Assembly (NCBI GenBank): GCA_938743325.2
Contig: OW568891.1
Location: 434,001 to 498,000 of the forward strand
Length of the DNA: 64,000 nucleotides
From: Pycnococcus provasolii
Taxonomy: Eukaryota; Chlorophyta; Pseudoscourfieldiophyceae; Pseudoscourfieldiales; Pycnococcaceae
Direction: 5' to 3'
In this document: positions 38,237 to 46,521 of the stretch, one piece after another
How positions within the stretch are numbered: the stretch's first letter is position 1
Layout: each line of letters starts with the position of its first letter
Notes under the pieces: model-generated
What the model was told of the DNA's origin: nothing
Database searches by the model: none
What the model saw: only the letters and a program-made list of their open reading frames with translations
Program-made: the position numbers and the translations under genes

Positions 38237-38305
38237 AACCCCGGTTCCCTGGCCTTGCTTCAACCCTTGGTAGGAGTGACCGGCCCATACGTTAATATGC
38301 CCTTG
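38237..38305 (-). repeat. Right terminal inverted repeat of the P-type transposon
   Basis: Complement of the left end: 33 identical terminal bases, a 9-base variable patch, then 27 matching bases. Confidence 0.9.
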
Positions 38306-38312
38306 GCTTGGT
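38306..38312. repeat. Right 7-bp target-site duplication GCTTGGT
   Basis: Identical to the 7 bases at 32,826-32,832 that precede the left end of the element. Confidence 0.8.
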
Positions 38313-38464
38313 GGGAAGGTGTTTCTTGAGAACTTTAGAAGTAGCACCTGCTCGAGATCATCAGACCCTCCCTGGCTGCCGGGGCCCGGGGGGGAGCACC
38401 TGGAGCATAACCCTAGGCCTAGGGTTGAGAACTAGGGTTGGGAAGAATAGATGTGGTTAGGGTT
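38313..38464. other. Spacer with degenerate TTAGGG-like words
   Basis: Several CCCTAGG, CTAGGGTT and TTAGGG words lie in a G-rich stretch between the transposon and the fossil to its right. No gene was seen. Confidence 0.4.
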
Positions 38465-39174
38465 TTAGGGGGGGCCCCATATCGGGGGAATTTCCAGAAT
38501 CGGAGGTTTGGGGCTCGTTTTTTCCAAAAGTGGATACACTTGTTGAAGATCGGCGACGTCACCCGCCTTCGCCTTCGCAGATGATACACAATTGACATGA
38601 GTCAGGCCCGACTCGTCCGCGCGCCATCTCCACGTGTTCGCCGCCCGGCGAAGCATGGCGTTTGCGTACATCATGTCGCACTGCATCGCGCGTTTCGCGT
38701 ACGCCTGCGCGGCGTACATCGCCGAGAAACCGGCAAGGATGGCATCGCCGTCCCGAGCGTCGAACGGCTCGTCAGGGATGTTGAGCACTTTCCCGAACAT
38801 CGACTTGACCTTCGGATTGCGAAGGATGGATGGCGTGCGTCGCACTTTGGATGTCATCCGTCGTCGTCAGTAGGAACAAGAGGACGCCGTCGTGCTGGAC
38901 CCGATCGAGCGCTCGGATTAGCGCATCCGGCGTCTCTTTCAAGTTGACGAAGATGATCCCGCCAGGAAAGACGCGCTTCGCGATAACGCCGAACGGAGTA
39001 CGACAAGAAGCGCTCGTCATTTTCTTCCTCGCGTTGGTGTCGGGGTTTGAAGTAGTAGTGTGTCGGGGTTTGAACGGCGGGCGCGACGGCGGCGGCGGCA
39101 CCCGCGCCATTGGCGACATGCACGTTCCCACCAGGCGCGGGAGCGGGTGCGTTGGCAGGAGGAGCGGCAGACAT
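38465..39174 (-). pseudogene. Broken coding fossil of unknown family
   Basis: A coding relict on the minus strand spread over more than one frame, broken in a few places. It starts with a clear ATG and an Ala/Pro-rich leader (MSAAPPANAPAPAPGG), followed by charged globular-looking sequence, and ends in an Ala-rich helical stretch (SAMYAAQAYAKRAMQCD). I recognise no family and cannot say whether it was a host gene or part of a mobile element. The same 12-base motif that precedes the oxygenase-like fossil lies about 58 bases upstream of its ATG. Confidence 0.45.
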
Positions 39175-39231
39175 GGCGACCTTTCAAGAGGACGGCTACC
39201 TATTAAGACAAAAAGGACCGATCAAATAAAT

Positions 39232-39251
39232 CCCGACCGGGATCCCGCGGG
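39232..39251 (-). promoter_or_regulatory. Dispersed motif CGCGGGATCCCGGTCGGG, copy 3
   Basis: Read on the minus strand it matches copies 1 and 2 over 15-17 bases and lies about 58 bases before the ATG (39,174) of the minus-strand fossil. Confidence 0.4.
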
Positions 39252-39396
39252 GAGCCGCCCCGGGAGGCCGGGAGGGTTCGGCCCTTAGACTAGGGTTTTC
39301 ACAGGATCGGCCTAGATTTTGCCCCCTCTTTTTTTTTGTTTGCGCCTTGTTTGGTTGTGCTTTGGTGGGGCCGCCGGGACGTCCATCATTCGCGGC

Positions 39397-40782
39397 ATGT
39401 CGTCCGGTGATGATCATGATCTCTCGTCTCGGTCGACGACATCAATGGTCAGGGTGCTCCCTACTCGTCTCCACCAGGGTATCGCGCAGCCGCTTTCCAC
39501 GGAGACCTCCCTTGGGGACACCCGGGATCCCTCTGAAGAAGATTCGCTCGGTGGTGGTGGTGGTGGTGGAGCGCAGCAGGGCACCACGAGAGGTTCAGGG
39601 CGCAGAAACGCAAGAGTCGCGACAACCACCAGCAGTCACGCCTCAGGGACACAAAGTGCGGCAAACACAATACAAACGACGCTCGGGGGACTCGCGCCAC
39701 GACCACCCCCCATCAAGTTCTGGTGCGGGCTGTGCTCAGGCGCAATCGTCGCGGGAAGCTTCAACCCAATAGACAGGGCGCTGTACCTCTCCGTGAAGAA
39801 CGAAAGACCCTTCCTCAACCTAGCCAACTTTCGAACGCCGTACCAGGGATTCATTAACAGCCTCGTGTATCGCGCAGTCTCCGGAGGCATCTACTTCCCG
39901 CTCGAGGATGTGTTCTACACAACGCTGCAGAGACAAACCAAAAAACGACGCGCGCGACTGGAGGCTCGTCGACGCGCGATGCCTGCGAAGCGCGGGTCCA
40001 CGGAAACCAACGCTGCAGTGCCAGCGGCTGGAAGCGGCGCATTCACGCAGACGGACTTGAACGCCATGGTCGCTGGCATAGCCGCGGGTACCGTGAGTGC
40101 GACGTTGCTGAACCCAATACAGGCGGTGCGTTACCACTGCTGGGGCCGCGACGACCGAACCGTTCTGGTTGCCGCGCGCGAGATGTTCGCGAGTGGGCGC
40201 ATACGCCCGTTCACGAAGGGCGTCGTCGCTACCGTACTTCGCGACTCGTTATTTGGCGGCTACTTCACGTTCGCGCGCAAGCGTCTCTCGGCGGAGGCTG
40301 CGCAGCGAAGAAGCAGTGCCTCGTCTTCCGCATCGTCGTCCGACCTCGCGTCAGCTGCTCCGCCGGAGCGTTCGGAGTTCGCCGCGACGGTGCTTGCGGG
40401 CATGATGGCTGCCGCCCTGAGTGCGCCGATGAACTTCGTGAGAAACATGCAGTTTTCGTCGTCGCCGAGTGAGCCTGGCCCTTCGATCCCTCGCGTGTTT
40501 CGCAATCTGTATGCACGCACGGCGGCGGTTCGTCGTTCTAAGGGCACGCGTGCGTCTGTGCAGTACGCGTTTGCTCGCATGAACATCGGTTGGGGCACGA
40601 TGCGCGTTGGTCTGGGCATGGCTGTTGGCGCTCTTCTGTACGAGGCGTTGAATGCCAGCGCGCACAGCTATCTTGAGGCAAAAACGTCGGTTCCTCAGTT
40701 GAAGGGTTTGCCCGTGAAGACGACGACGACGACGACGACGGGTGCAAGAAGGACGAATTCTGCTCAGAAGGAGGATGCATAA
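39397..40782 (+). CDS. Mitochondrial-carrier (SLC25-like) family protein
   Basis: Start at the ATG at 39397 (MSSGDDHD), 461 residues; the open frame upstream lacks an ATG. The N-terminal 100 or so residues are Ser/Gly/Thr-rich. Three repeats follow with carrier-like signatures: NPIDRALYLSVK (about 125), NPIQAVRYHCWG (about 237) and SAPMNFVRNMQF (about 345), which correspond to the P-x-[DE]-x-x-[KR] kink at the end of each odd helix; the second and third are degenerate. Intervening helices carry Gly-rich stretches (AMVAGIAAGTVSATLL, VLAGMMAAALSA). The family moves metabolites across the inner mitochondrial (or plastid) membrane. The degenerate signatures and long extensions make the substrate unguessable. 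The tail ends in a poly-Thr run from an ACG repeat. Confidence 0.75.
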   Translation: MSSGDDHDLSSRSTTSMVRVLPTRLHQGIAQPLSTETSLGDTRDPSEEDSLGGGGGGGAQQGTTRGSGRRNARVATTTSSHASGTQSAANTIQTTLGGLAPRPPPIKFWCGLCSGAIVAGSFNPIDRALYLSVKNERPFLNLANFRTPYQGFINSLVYRAVSGGIYFPLEDVFYTTLQRQTKKRRARLEARRRAMPAKRGSTETNAAVPAAGSGAFTQTDLNAMVAGIAAGTVSATLLNPIQAVRYHCWGRDDRTVLVAAREMFASGRIRPFTKGVVATVLRDSLFGGYFTFARKRLSAEAAQRRSSASSSASSSDLASAAPPERSEFAATVLAGMMAAALSAPMNFVRNMQFSSSPSEPGPSIPRVFRNLYARTAAVRRSKGTRASVQYAFARMNIGWGTMRVGLGMAVGALLYEALNASAHSYLEAKTSVPQLKGLPVKTTTTTTTGARRTNSAQKEDA

Positions 40783-40867
40783 TACTACTATGAGTACCAG
40801 CATTCTCTCTCTAATATAGTTAAAAGAAGCATTTATATATGTATGTATGTATGTATGTGTGTTCAAG

Positions 40868-40872
40868 TGTAA
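40868..40872 (+). terminator. Putative TGTAA polyadenylation signal
   Basis: TGTAA 86 bases after the stop of the carrier gene, following a short GTAT microsatellite. Confidence 0.5.
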
Positions 40873-41069
40873 CATGTCTCTCTATATAAAAGTTGGAAGA
40901 AATGCTCGAAGCTCCTAACTACTCATAAATCCCCGAACGCGAGAGGATGGTTTACTAGCCCCAACGGGACCACGTGGTGGGGACACGCCTACCACGTCTT
41001 CTTTCCCTTACCGCGTCGTGCTCTCCCAGGTGGTGAAATCATTTGCAGTGTCGTCTGTGTGTGTGTGGC

Positions 41070-42219
41070 ATGCTCTCACAGGCACGTCCTCAATATAGTT
41101 ACAGATGTGGTCAACCTTTCGTGAGTGCTCATACTGCTCATAATAGTGCTCCTAGTAGTGCTCGTCGTGTCTGCAAGAATGCATCCCGGACATGGCTGAG
41201 CCCTTCGTCGGCGGCGTCGGCGGCGTCTCGTGTGGGTAGTGGTGCCTTTGGTTTGGTGTGCCGCACGTCTTCGCGAAGGAGCGCGTCCTCTGTGACGTCG
41301 ACGTCGTCGTCGTCCTCGGACGACGTGGTGGACGTCACAGGGCCAACCTCCTCCTCCTCAGAATCCTCCTCGAGTGCGAAAGAAAAGGAGAAGGAAACGT
41401 CAAAGGATAAGGAAACGTCAAAGGAGAAGGAGACGGACTCGGAGGAAAAGAAAAAAAGGAACAAGAAACGACGTATTGCCGGCGAAATGCTGCACTACAT
41501 ACAGCACGGAAGAGAATGAGAAAGACGAACGCATGTGGAGAGGATATTACCACCGCTCGGGAGAAAGACCCGTGCGCGTTCCGTTCTCCGTCATGTGGCT
41601 GCGAGCACTGCGAAGCGTCATCTCAAGCCGCGTTCTCGACGCCACGAAGTACGTCGTGATGTACACAACCGCCTTCTCCGGCGTCGTGTGCTTCGTCGCG
41701 CTCAAGCTTGGCGTGCAGCTGGGCATTGACCTCATCGCTCACCAGCTGTGCTCTGTCGCACTCGGACTCATGCTCGTCGCGAGAACAACAAATGCATACG
41801 AAAGGTTCTGGGCGGCTAGGACGAAGTTCTCCGAACTGCTGCGAGAGTGCTACGACGGATGCCGGCGCGCTCTCACGTGGTGCGACACCGACAGAAGCGC
41901 AACCGCCACGCACGACGCGAAGCGCATCGTAGGCGCCATGATCTCCATCGTCGCCGCCTCGGAGGCTCAGCTCGCAGTCACCAAGACGTTCAAGCTGCGC
42001 GCGAGCTTGGCGCCGTTCGTGCAGGATGGCGTCGAGCTCGACACCATCGAGGAGGCTCTGCAGGACGACTGCAATCCTTTTCATGTCCCCAAAAAGCCCG
42101 TCCAAAAAGCCTCTCAGACCCCCCGACACATTTTGGGGACCCCCCGTTGCTCCCTGAAAGGTATTTTGAGGTTCCCCAGATCCCCGGGGATTTATTTCGC
42201 GCCCCCCCCCCCCCCCTGA
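41070..42219 (+). pseudogene. Bestrophin-like (plastid VCCN-type) anion channel gene, truncated and discontinuous
   Basis: The first frame (ATG 41070 to stop 41519) reads as a Ser/Ala/Arg-rich transit peptide followed by a Lys/Glu/Ser linker. The second, overlapping frame, usable from the ATG at 41533, carries the N-terminal half of a bestrophin/UPF0187 domain: FSVMWLRALRSVISS, a hydrophobic helix, and the signature LGLMLVARTTNAYERFWAAR. Homology stops near 42,090 (CNPFHVPKK), where the sequence turns abruptly into a C-rich non-coding tract, so the second half of the channel domain is missing. I see no intron that would join the two frames, and ABCE1 begins only 200 bases later. Most likely a decayed host gene for a chloride channel of the thylakoid or envelope; a sequencing slip or cryptic intron could explain the frame change but not the missing half. 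Confidence 0.6.
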
Positions 42220-42260
42220 GGCCACCTCCTGAGGCCGCCATTTCTCGCCGAAGACGTTCA
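42091..42260. repeat. C-rich tract with C15 run
   Basis: A strongly C-biased plus strand, including C15 at 42,202-42,216 and CCCCGGGG, replaces the expected end of the bestrophin gene. It resembles in composition the C16 tract at 26,540. Confidence 0.6.
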
Positions 42261-42296
42261 TTTTATTTTCATCTTTCGTTTATTTAGAAAAAAGCT

Positions 42297-44463
42297 ATGG
42301 GCAAGAAGGGTGGCGGCAAAGGGGGCGCGTCTTCGTCGGACTCGGATTCCGGCGACCGTCTCGACCGCATAGCCATCGTCAATAGTGACCGCTGCCGACC
42401 TAAGAAGTGTCGACACGAGTGCAAGCGCTCGTGCCCCGTCGTCAAGGTGGGAAAGCTCTGCATAGAAGTGTCGCCTGCGTCAAAAGTTGCGTGGATTTCG
42501 GAAGACCTCTGCATCGGTACGTCATTCTTACTTGTGGTGTTTTTTGTTTTGTTTTGTTTTGTGGTTTTTCATTTGTGGCACTTTTCTCAGAGGAGGCTCA
42601 TGTCTCTTTTTTGTTGGTTTGTTGGTTTGTTTGCGCATCTCAGCATTTCGTCATGTTAGAGTGCTTCTCTCTCTCTCTCATTTGTCGTCAACAAACAAAC
42701 AAATCAAAAAGCAAAAAAATAGCAAAAATTTTTAATCATATTCTTCTCACAACCAACTTTCACACACCACATAAATTTTAATACACCACCTCCTTGAAAT
42801 GAATATAATAGGATGCGGCATCTGCGTGAAAAAGTGCCCGTACGAAGCGCTGCAAATCATCAACTTGCCGAAAAACCTCAACCGAGACACGACGCACCGC
42901 TACGGCCCGAACAGCTTCAAGCTGCACAGGCTACCCATGCCACGGCCGGGACAGGTGCTTGGACTCGTGGGAACGAACGGCATTGGGAAGTCCACCGCCC
43001 TCAAGGTTCTCGCGGGGAAAGTGAAGCCAAACTTGGGCAGGTTTGACAATCCGCCCGACTGGACGGACATCCTCACATACTTCCGAGGAAGTGACCTGCA
43101 GAACTACTTCACGAGGCTGCTTGAGGACGACCTCAAGGCTATCATCAAACCTCAGTACGTCGACCACATCCCACGCGCCGTCAAGGGGAGCGTGAAAGTT
43201 GCCCTGGAAAAGAAAAACGAGAGAGGGCTCATGGAAAAGCTCCTCGACGACCTCGACCTGCGCGTCGTGCTGGGGCGCGACGTCGACCAGCTCTCTGGAG
43301 GGGAGCTGCAGCGCTTCGCCATTGGCGTCGTCGCGATGCAGAAGGCTGACGTGTACATGATTGACGAGCCGAGCAGTTACCTGGACGTCAAGCAGCGCCT
43401 CTCCGCCGCGCGCGTCATTCGGCAGATGCTCGACGAGAAGGTGTACGTCATCGTCGTCGAGCACGACCTCGCGGTGCTCGACTACCTTTCTGACTTTGTG
43501 TGCTGCCTGTACGGAAAGCCTGGCGCGTACGGCGTCGTGACCATGCCGTTCAACGTGCGAGATGGCATCAACATCTTCCTGTCGGGCTTCGTGCCCACGG
43601 AGAACCTGCGATTCCGCGAAGACGCGCTTTCGTTCAAGGTGTCGGACAGCGTCGACGCCGAGGCGAAGGGCGAAGGTCACGGCATGTTTGAGTACCCCGC
43701 CATGAAGAAGACGCAGGGCACCTTCACGCTCAACGTCGAGGCGGGAGCCTTCTCCGACTCGGAGATCGTGGTGATGCTCGGAGAGAACGGCACGGGAAAG
43801 ACGACGTTCATTCGCATGATCGCGGGCCTTTTGGAGCCTGATCCGGAGGCGGACGGGACGAGCGTTGACGTTCCTGAGTTCCACGTCTCGTACAAGCCGC
43901 AGAAAATCTCGCCCAAATTCCCGGGCTCCGTTCGCCAGCTGCTTCACAAGCGCATTCGCGAGAGTTACCTGCATCCGCAGTTTGTGACGGACGTCATGAA
44001 GCCGCTGAACATCGACCCTCTGATGGATCAGGATGTTCTGAACCTGTCCGGCGGAGAGCTGCAGCGCGTCGCCATCGCGCTGTGCTTGGGCACACCCGCG
44101 GACATTTACCTGATTGACGAGCCTAGCGCCTACCTGGACAGCGAGCAGCGTATCATTTGCGCGAAGGTGATTAAGCGCTTCATCATGCACGCCAAAAAGA
44201 CGGCGTTTATTGTCGAGCACGACTTCATCATGGCGACGTACTTGGCTGATCGTGTGATCGTGTACGAGGGCGAGCCTGCGGTGAATGCGACGGCGACGAC
44301 ACCGCGTGACTTGCTGTCGGGCATGAACCTGTTCCTGTCCAACTTGGAAATCACCTTCCGGCGCGATCCCTCCAACTTCAGACCACGCATCAACAAGGCG
44401 GACTCGACCAAGGATACCGAGCAGAAGAAATTGGGGCAATACTATTTGCTCGACGACGACTAG
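42297..44463 (+). CDS. ABCE1: ABCE1/RLI1 ribosome-recycling ATPase (two exons)
   Basis: Exon 1 is 42,297-42,516 and exon 2 is 42,812-44,463; joined they give 623 residues, the normal length. The N-terminal 4Fe-4S domain has both cysteine sets ([15 protein letters not shown], and [12 protein letters not shown] across the splice). NBD1 follows with Walker [10 protein letters not shown], signature [11 protein letters not shown] and Walker [16 protein letters not shown]2 with [20 protein letters not shown] and [12 protein letters not shown], plus the conserved His loops ([20 protein letters not shown]). This essential cytosolic twin-ATPase splits 80S ribosomes after termination and takes part in initiation. 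All catalytic residues look intact. The G-codon phase at the junction and match to the universally conserved family sequence make the intron secure. Confidence 0.97.
42517..42811 (+). other. Spliceosomal intron of ABCE1
   Basis: 295 bases, donor GTACGT and acceptor ATAATAG, T-rich then A/T-rich inside. It interrupts codon 74 (Gly) in the second 4Fe-4S cysteine motif. This is the only intron in the window proven by a conserved protein on both sides. Confidence 0.93.
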
Positions 44464-44820
44464 ATCTTCCTTCTTTTGAATACGTCGTCGTCGTCGTCTC
44501 TTTAACTCTCTGTGTCAAATTAAATTGCGTGTAACTTCCTCCCCTCGTCTTTTTTTTTTTTTTTTTGGTTCGATTCATAAATGGGGGTTTGCCGTTTTGT
44601 TTGTGGTCGGGGGACATCCCCGAGGGAGTCTATCTGAAGGTCTATCTGATTTCTATCTGCTTCATTTTCACTCACTCAGCAAGCACATATTGGTGGCAGC
44701 AGCACCTTCTCTCCTCTCGTCGTTGCTCTCACAGAATAGAATGGGTCGTGGAGGTGAAAGTGAATCAGAAAAAAGAACAGATACGAAATATCATTCTTTC
44801 TTCTTTCGACGACGACGATA
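44464..44820. other. Spacer between ABCE1 and the SMB-like gene
   Basis: It holds GTC repeats, a TGTAA at 44,530, a T18 run near 44,550, three TCTATCTGA/C words near 44,628-44,660 and an acceptor-like CTCTCACAG near 44,730. No gene was recognised. Confidence 0.5.
44530..44534 (+). terminator. Putative TGTAA polyadenylation signal of ABCE1
   Basis: TGTAA 67 bases after the ABCE1 stop codon. Confidence 0.5.
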
Positions 44821-45651
44821 ATGATGATAATGATGATGATGCTCGATGTCGTGGTGGTGGTCGTGGTGTTGATGTTGTTGTTGTCGGAGACGACGTCAGT
44901 CACACATGCACAGGTACCTGGCTTTCAGTGCGGCACCGACGCCGACTGCGGGCTCTGCGTCGTTGGAGAGCTGTGCTGCTGCGACCCGACGTGTGTTGAC
45001 AACGGCGACTGCTGTGGATCCGTGGAAGAATACAGGCAAATTTGCGAGGCATCCGCTGGTGGTGGTGGTGGTGGTGGTAGTGCACCGGCAGCAGTGGACG
45101 ACTTTCTCAGTTTGCTTTGTCCGCCAAACGGCGACTGCAACGATCTCTCCGCGGACGAGCTATTGACCTTGATTGGCGAAATCGAACAGCTGATTAATGA
45201 TGAAGCGGAAGGTGGTGGTGGTGGTGGTGGTTTGCTGCCGGGTGCTGATATTCCGCTTGGCGCACCGATCGACTTAGCACCGCCGCCACCTCCACCACCA
45301 CCAGACCTCGACGAGCGTGACTGCGAAGCAGGCGCATGGGCGAAACCGGGCACGTTCAATCCGGGCTTCCAGATATGCAGCGGGTGTCCACCACCGAATA
45401 ATTGGTACAGAGTCGGACAATGTCCCCCAGGCGCGGAACGGGAGGGCGATCGCACGGCATACGCGGATCCAAACGTTGCGACATACGACGCCGTCAAGGA
45501 GCTCGGCGAAGCCTACAAGCAGCTCGGTGGCCTCGCCCGAGCTCACGGCGACGTGGTTGTGTGGGAAGGTGGCGGTCGCCGCGACCCACCGTGGGCAGGT
45601 GAACCGTACGCGATCTTGCCGCCGCCGCCGCCACCACCACCATTGAACTGA
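44821..45651 (+). CDS. Secreted protein with a somatomedin-B-like Cys module
   Basis: 276 residues. The N-terminus is a run of Met codons (several possible starts at 44,821-44,841) leading into a strong signal peptide (VVVVVVVLMLLLSETTSVTHA). Mature residues about 36-80 carry eight closely spaced Cys including CCCDPTCVDNGDCC, the hallmark C-x-C-D-x-x-C-x-x-x-G-D-C-C order of somatomedin-B-like knots. Two poly-Gly linkers and a PPPPPPPP stretch separate it from a Cys-containing second half (CSGCPPPNNWYRVGQCPPG), and the protein ends PPPPPPPPLN. Inference: an extracellular or cell-wall matrix protein. No membrane helix or catalytic domain was found. Homopolymer Gly and Pro tracts come from GGT and CCG/CCA microsatellites. 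Confidence 0.75.
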   Translation: MMIMMMMLDVVVVVVVLMLLLSETTSVTHAQVPGFQCGTDADCGLCVVGELCCCDPTCVDNGDCCGSVEEYRQICEASAGGGGGGGSAPAAVDDFLSLLCPPNGDCNDLSADELLTLIGEIEQLINDEAEGGGGGGGLLPGADIPLGAPIDLAPPPPPPPPDLDERDCEAGAWAKPGTFNPGFQICSGCPPPNNWYRVGQCPPGAEREGDRTAYADPNVATYDAVKELGEAYKQLGGLARAHGDVVVWEGGGRRDPPWAGEPYAILPPPPPPPPLN

Positions 45652-45695
45652 CTCAAACATTATTATGGATGGATTGGTATACATACGTCGTCATC

Positions 45696-45700
45696 TGTAA
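45696..45700 (+). terminator. Putative TGTAA polyadenylation signal
   Basis: TGTAA 45 bases after the stop of the SMB-like secreted protein gene. Confidence 0.45.
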
Positions 45701-45775
45701 TAATAATCTTTCATTCATTCATTCAGCGGCCATGAAATTCAGCAGCCATCATCCAATCACCACCGCAAAACCCAG

Positions 45776-45810
45776 TAACCCTAACCCTAACCCTAACCCT
45801 AACCCTAATC
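45776..45810. repeat. Interstitial telomeric repeat (CCCTAA)n
   Basis: About 5.5 near-perfect CCCTAA units, C-rich strand on plus. Confidence 0.9.
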
Positions 45811-45859
45811 CGTCATTCCGTCTCTTTTCCCAAGTGGATCGTGGTAAATCTCGAACGCA

Positions 45860-45950
45860 ACAACTTGGTCGAGGAAATAGGTCGAGAAACACCAAAACAA
45901 AAACCCAACTTGGTCGAGGAAATAGGTCGAGAAAAACCCAAAAACCCTCG
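45860..45950 (+). repeat. Two tandem copies of a 43-bp unit
   Basis: The word CAACTTGGTCGAGGAAATAG followed by GTCGAGAAA and an A/C-rich tail occurs twice, 43 bases apart. The function is unknown. Confidence 0.8.
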
Positions 45951-46337
45951 AGCGAGGTTTGAAAAAAACCTCGGAGTTCCCTCCCCAGGCACCAGTCAGG
46001 GCGGGTTCCCAGTCCACATACATGAATGCTCCAGAGTGACATCACAGAAATTGGGTTATACCATCCCTAGCTAGCTAGGGGGTCCCCCGAGGCTATTTTT
46101 CTCGCTCACGCCCTTGGGGGGAGGGTTTTCTGCGATCGATTTTTGATCGACCGATTGCTTGTTTCACTCATTCACTAGAGGGGAAAAAACAAGGGACCCG
46201 GTGGTGCTGACTCGCTAGCGGTAGGAACGACTCGGAGGCGGCTAATTATTATCCTCCCCCGACCACCGTTCAGGGCAGCACCACTTGTTTTGTATGGCGC
46301 CGTGAGTGAGTGTACTGTGTGACTGTCTGTGTGACAC

Positions 46338-46444
46338 TCTATATAAGTAAGTAGTATACTCTTTGCTTGTTATTTGCGTACATATAAGCTGCTGCTGACG
46401 ACGTACGTTGTTGTTCGACTTACCTTTTCCTCCTTGTGTTGTAG
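46338..46444 (+). promoter_or_regulatory. TATA-like box and probable 5' leader intron of the first CCCH gene
   Basis: CTATATAAG (46,338-46,346) is followed at once by GTAAGTAAGTAG, a donor-like sequence. A matching acceptor, TGTTGTAG, ends at 46,444. If real, the intron would be 98 bases and lie 77 bases before the ATG at 46,522. A TATA box and donor this close would leave almost no leader, so one of the two may be spurious. Confidence 0.35.
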
Positions 46445-46521
46445 GCTCTCGTCGTAGGGGTGTTCAGTTTTTTGTTTTGGCACGACGACTCGACTATTTG
46501 ATCGATCGATCGATCGAAGGA

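Larger units (their letters stand above)
32833..38305. mobile_element. P-superfamily DNA transposon, complete-looking, two convergent ORFs
   Basis: Length 5,473 bp. It starts CAAGGGCATATTAACG and ends with the reverse complement. Inverted repeats of 72 bp (left) and 69 bp (right) match except for a short variable patch after the first 33 bases. A perfect 7-bp direct repeat (GCTTGGT) flanks it; 7-8 bp duplications are typical of the P superfamily. ORF1 (plus) is a P/THAP9-type transposase and ORF2 (minus) a possible DNA-binding partner; their stops are 39 bases apart. Both frames are open over their full length, and the inverted repeats and target duplication are intact, so the copy looks young. 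It lies 99 bases upstream of the start codon of the four-helix membrane protein gene. Right subterminal sequence carries two diverged 146-bp tandem repeats; the left side lacks them. Confidence 0.9.

Noticed and set aside
42931-44439. 502-codon open frame antisense to ABCE1
   Set aside because: It mirrors the GC-rich third positions of the conserved ABCE1 exon and has no domain of its own.
46408-46521. Upstream extension of CCCH gene A
   Set aside because: It begins with TTG, contains an acceptor-like TTGTAG and a run of ATCG repeats, so it is leader and not coding.
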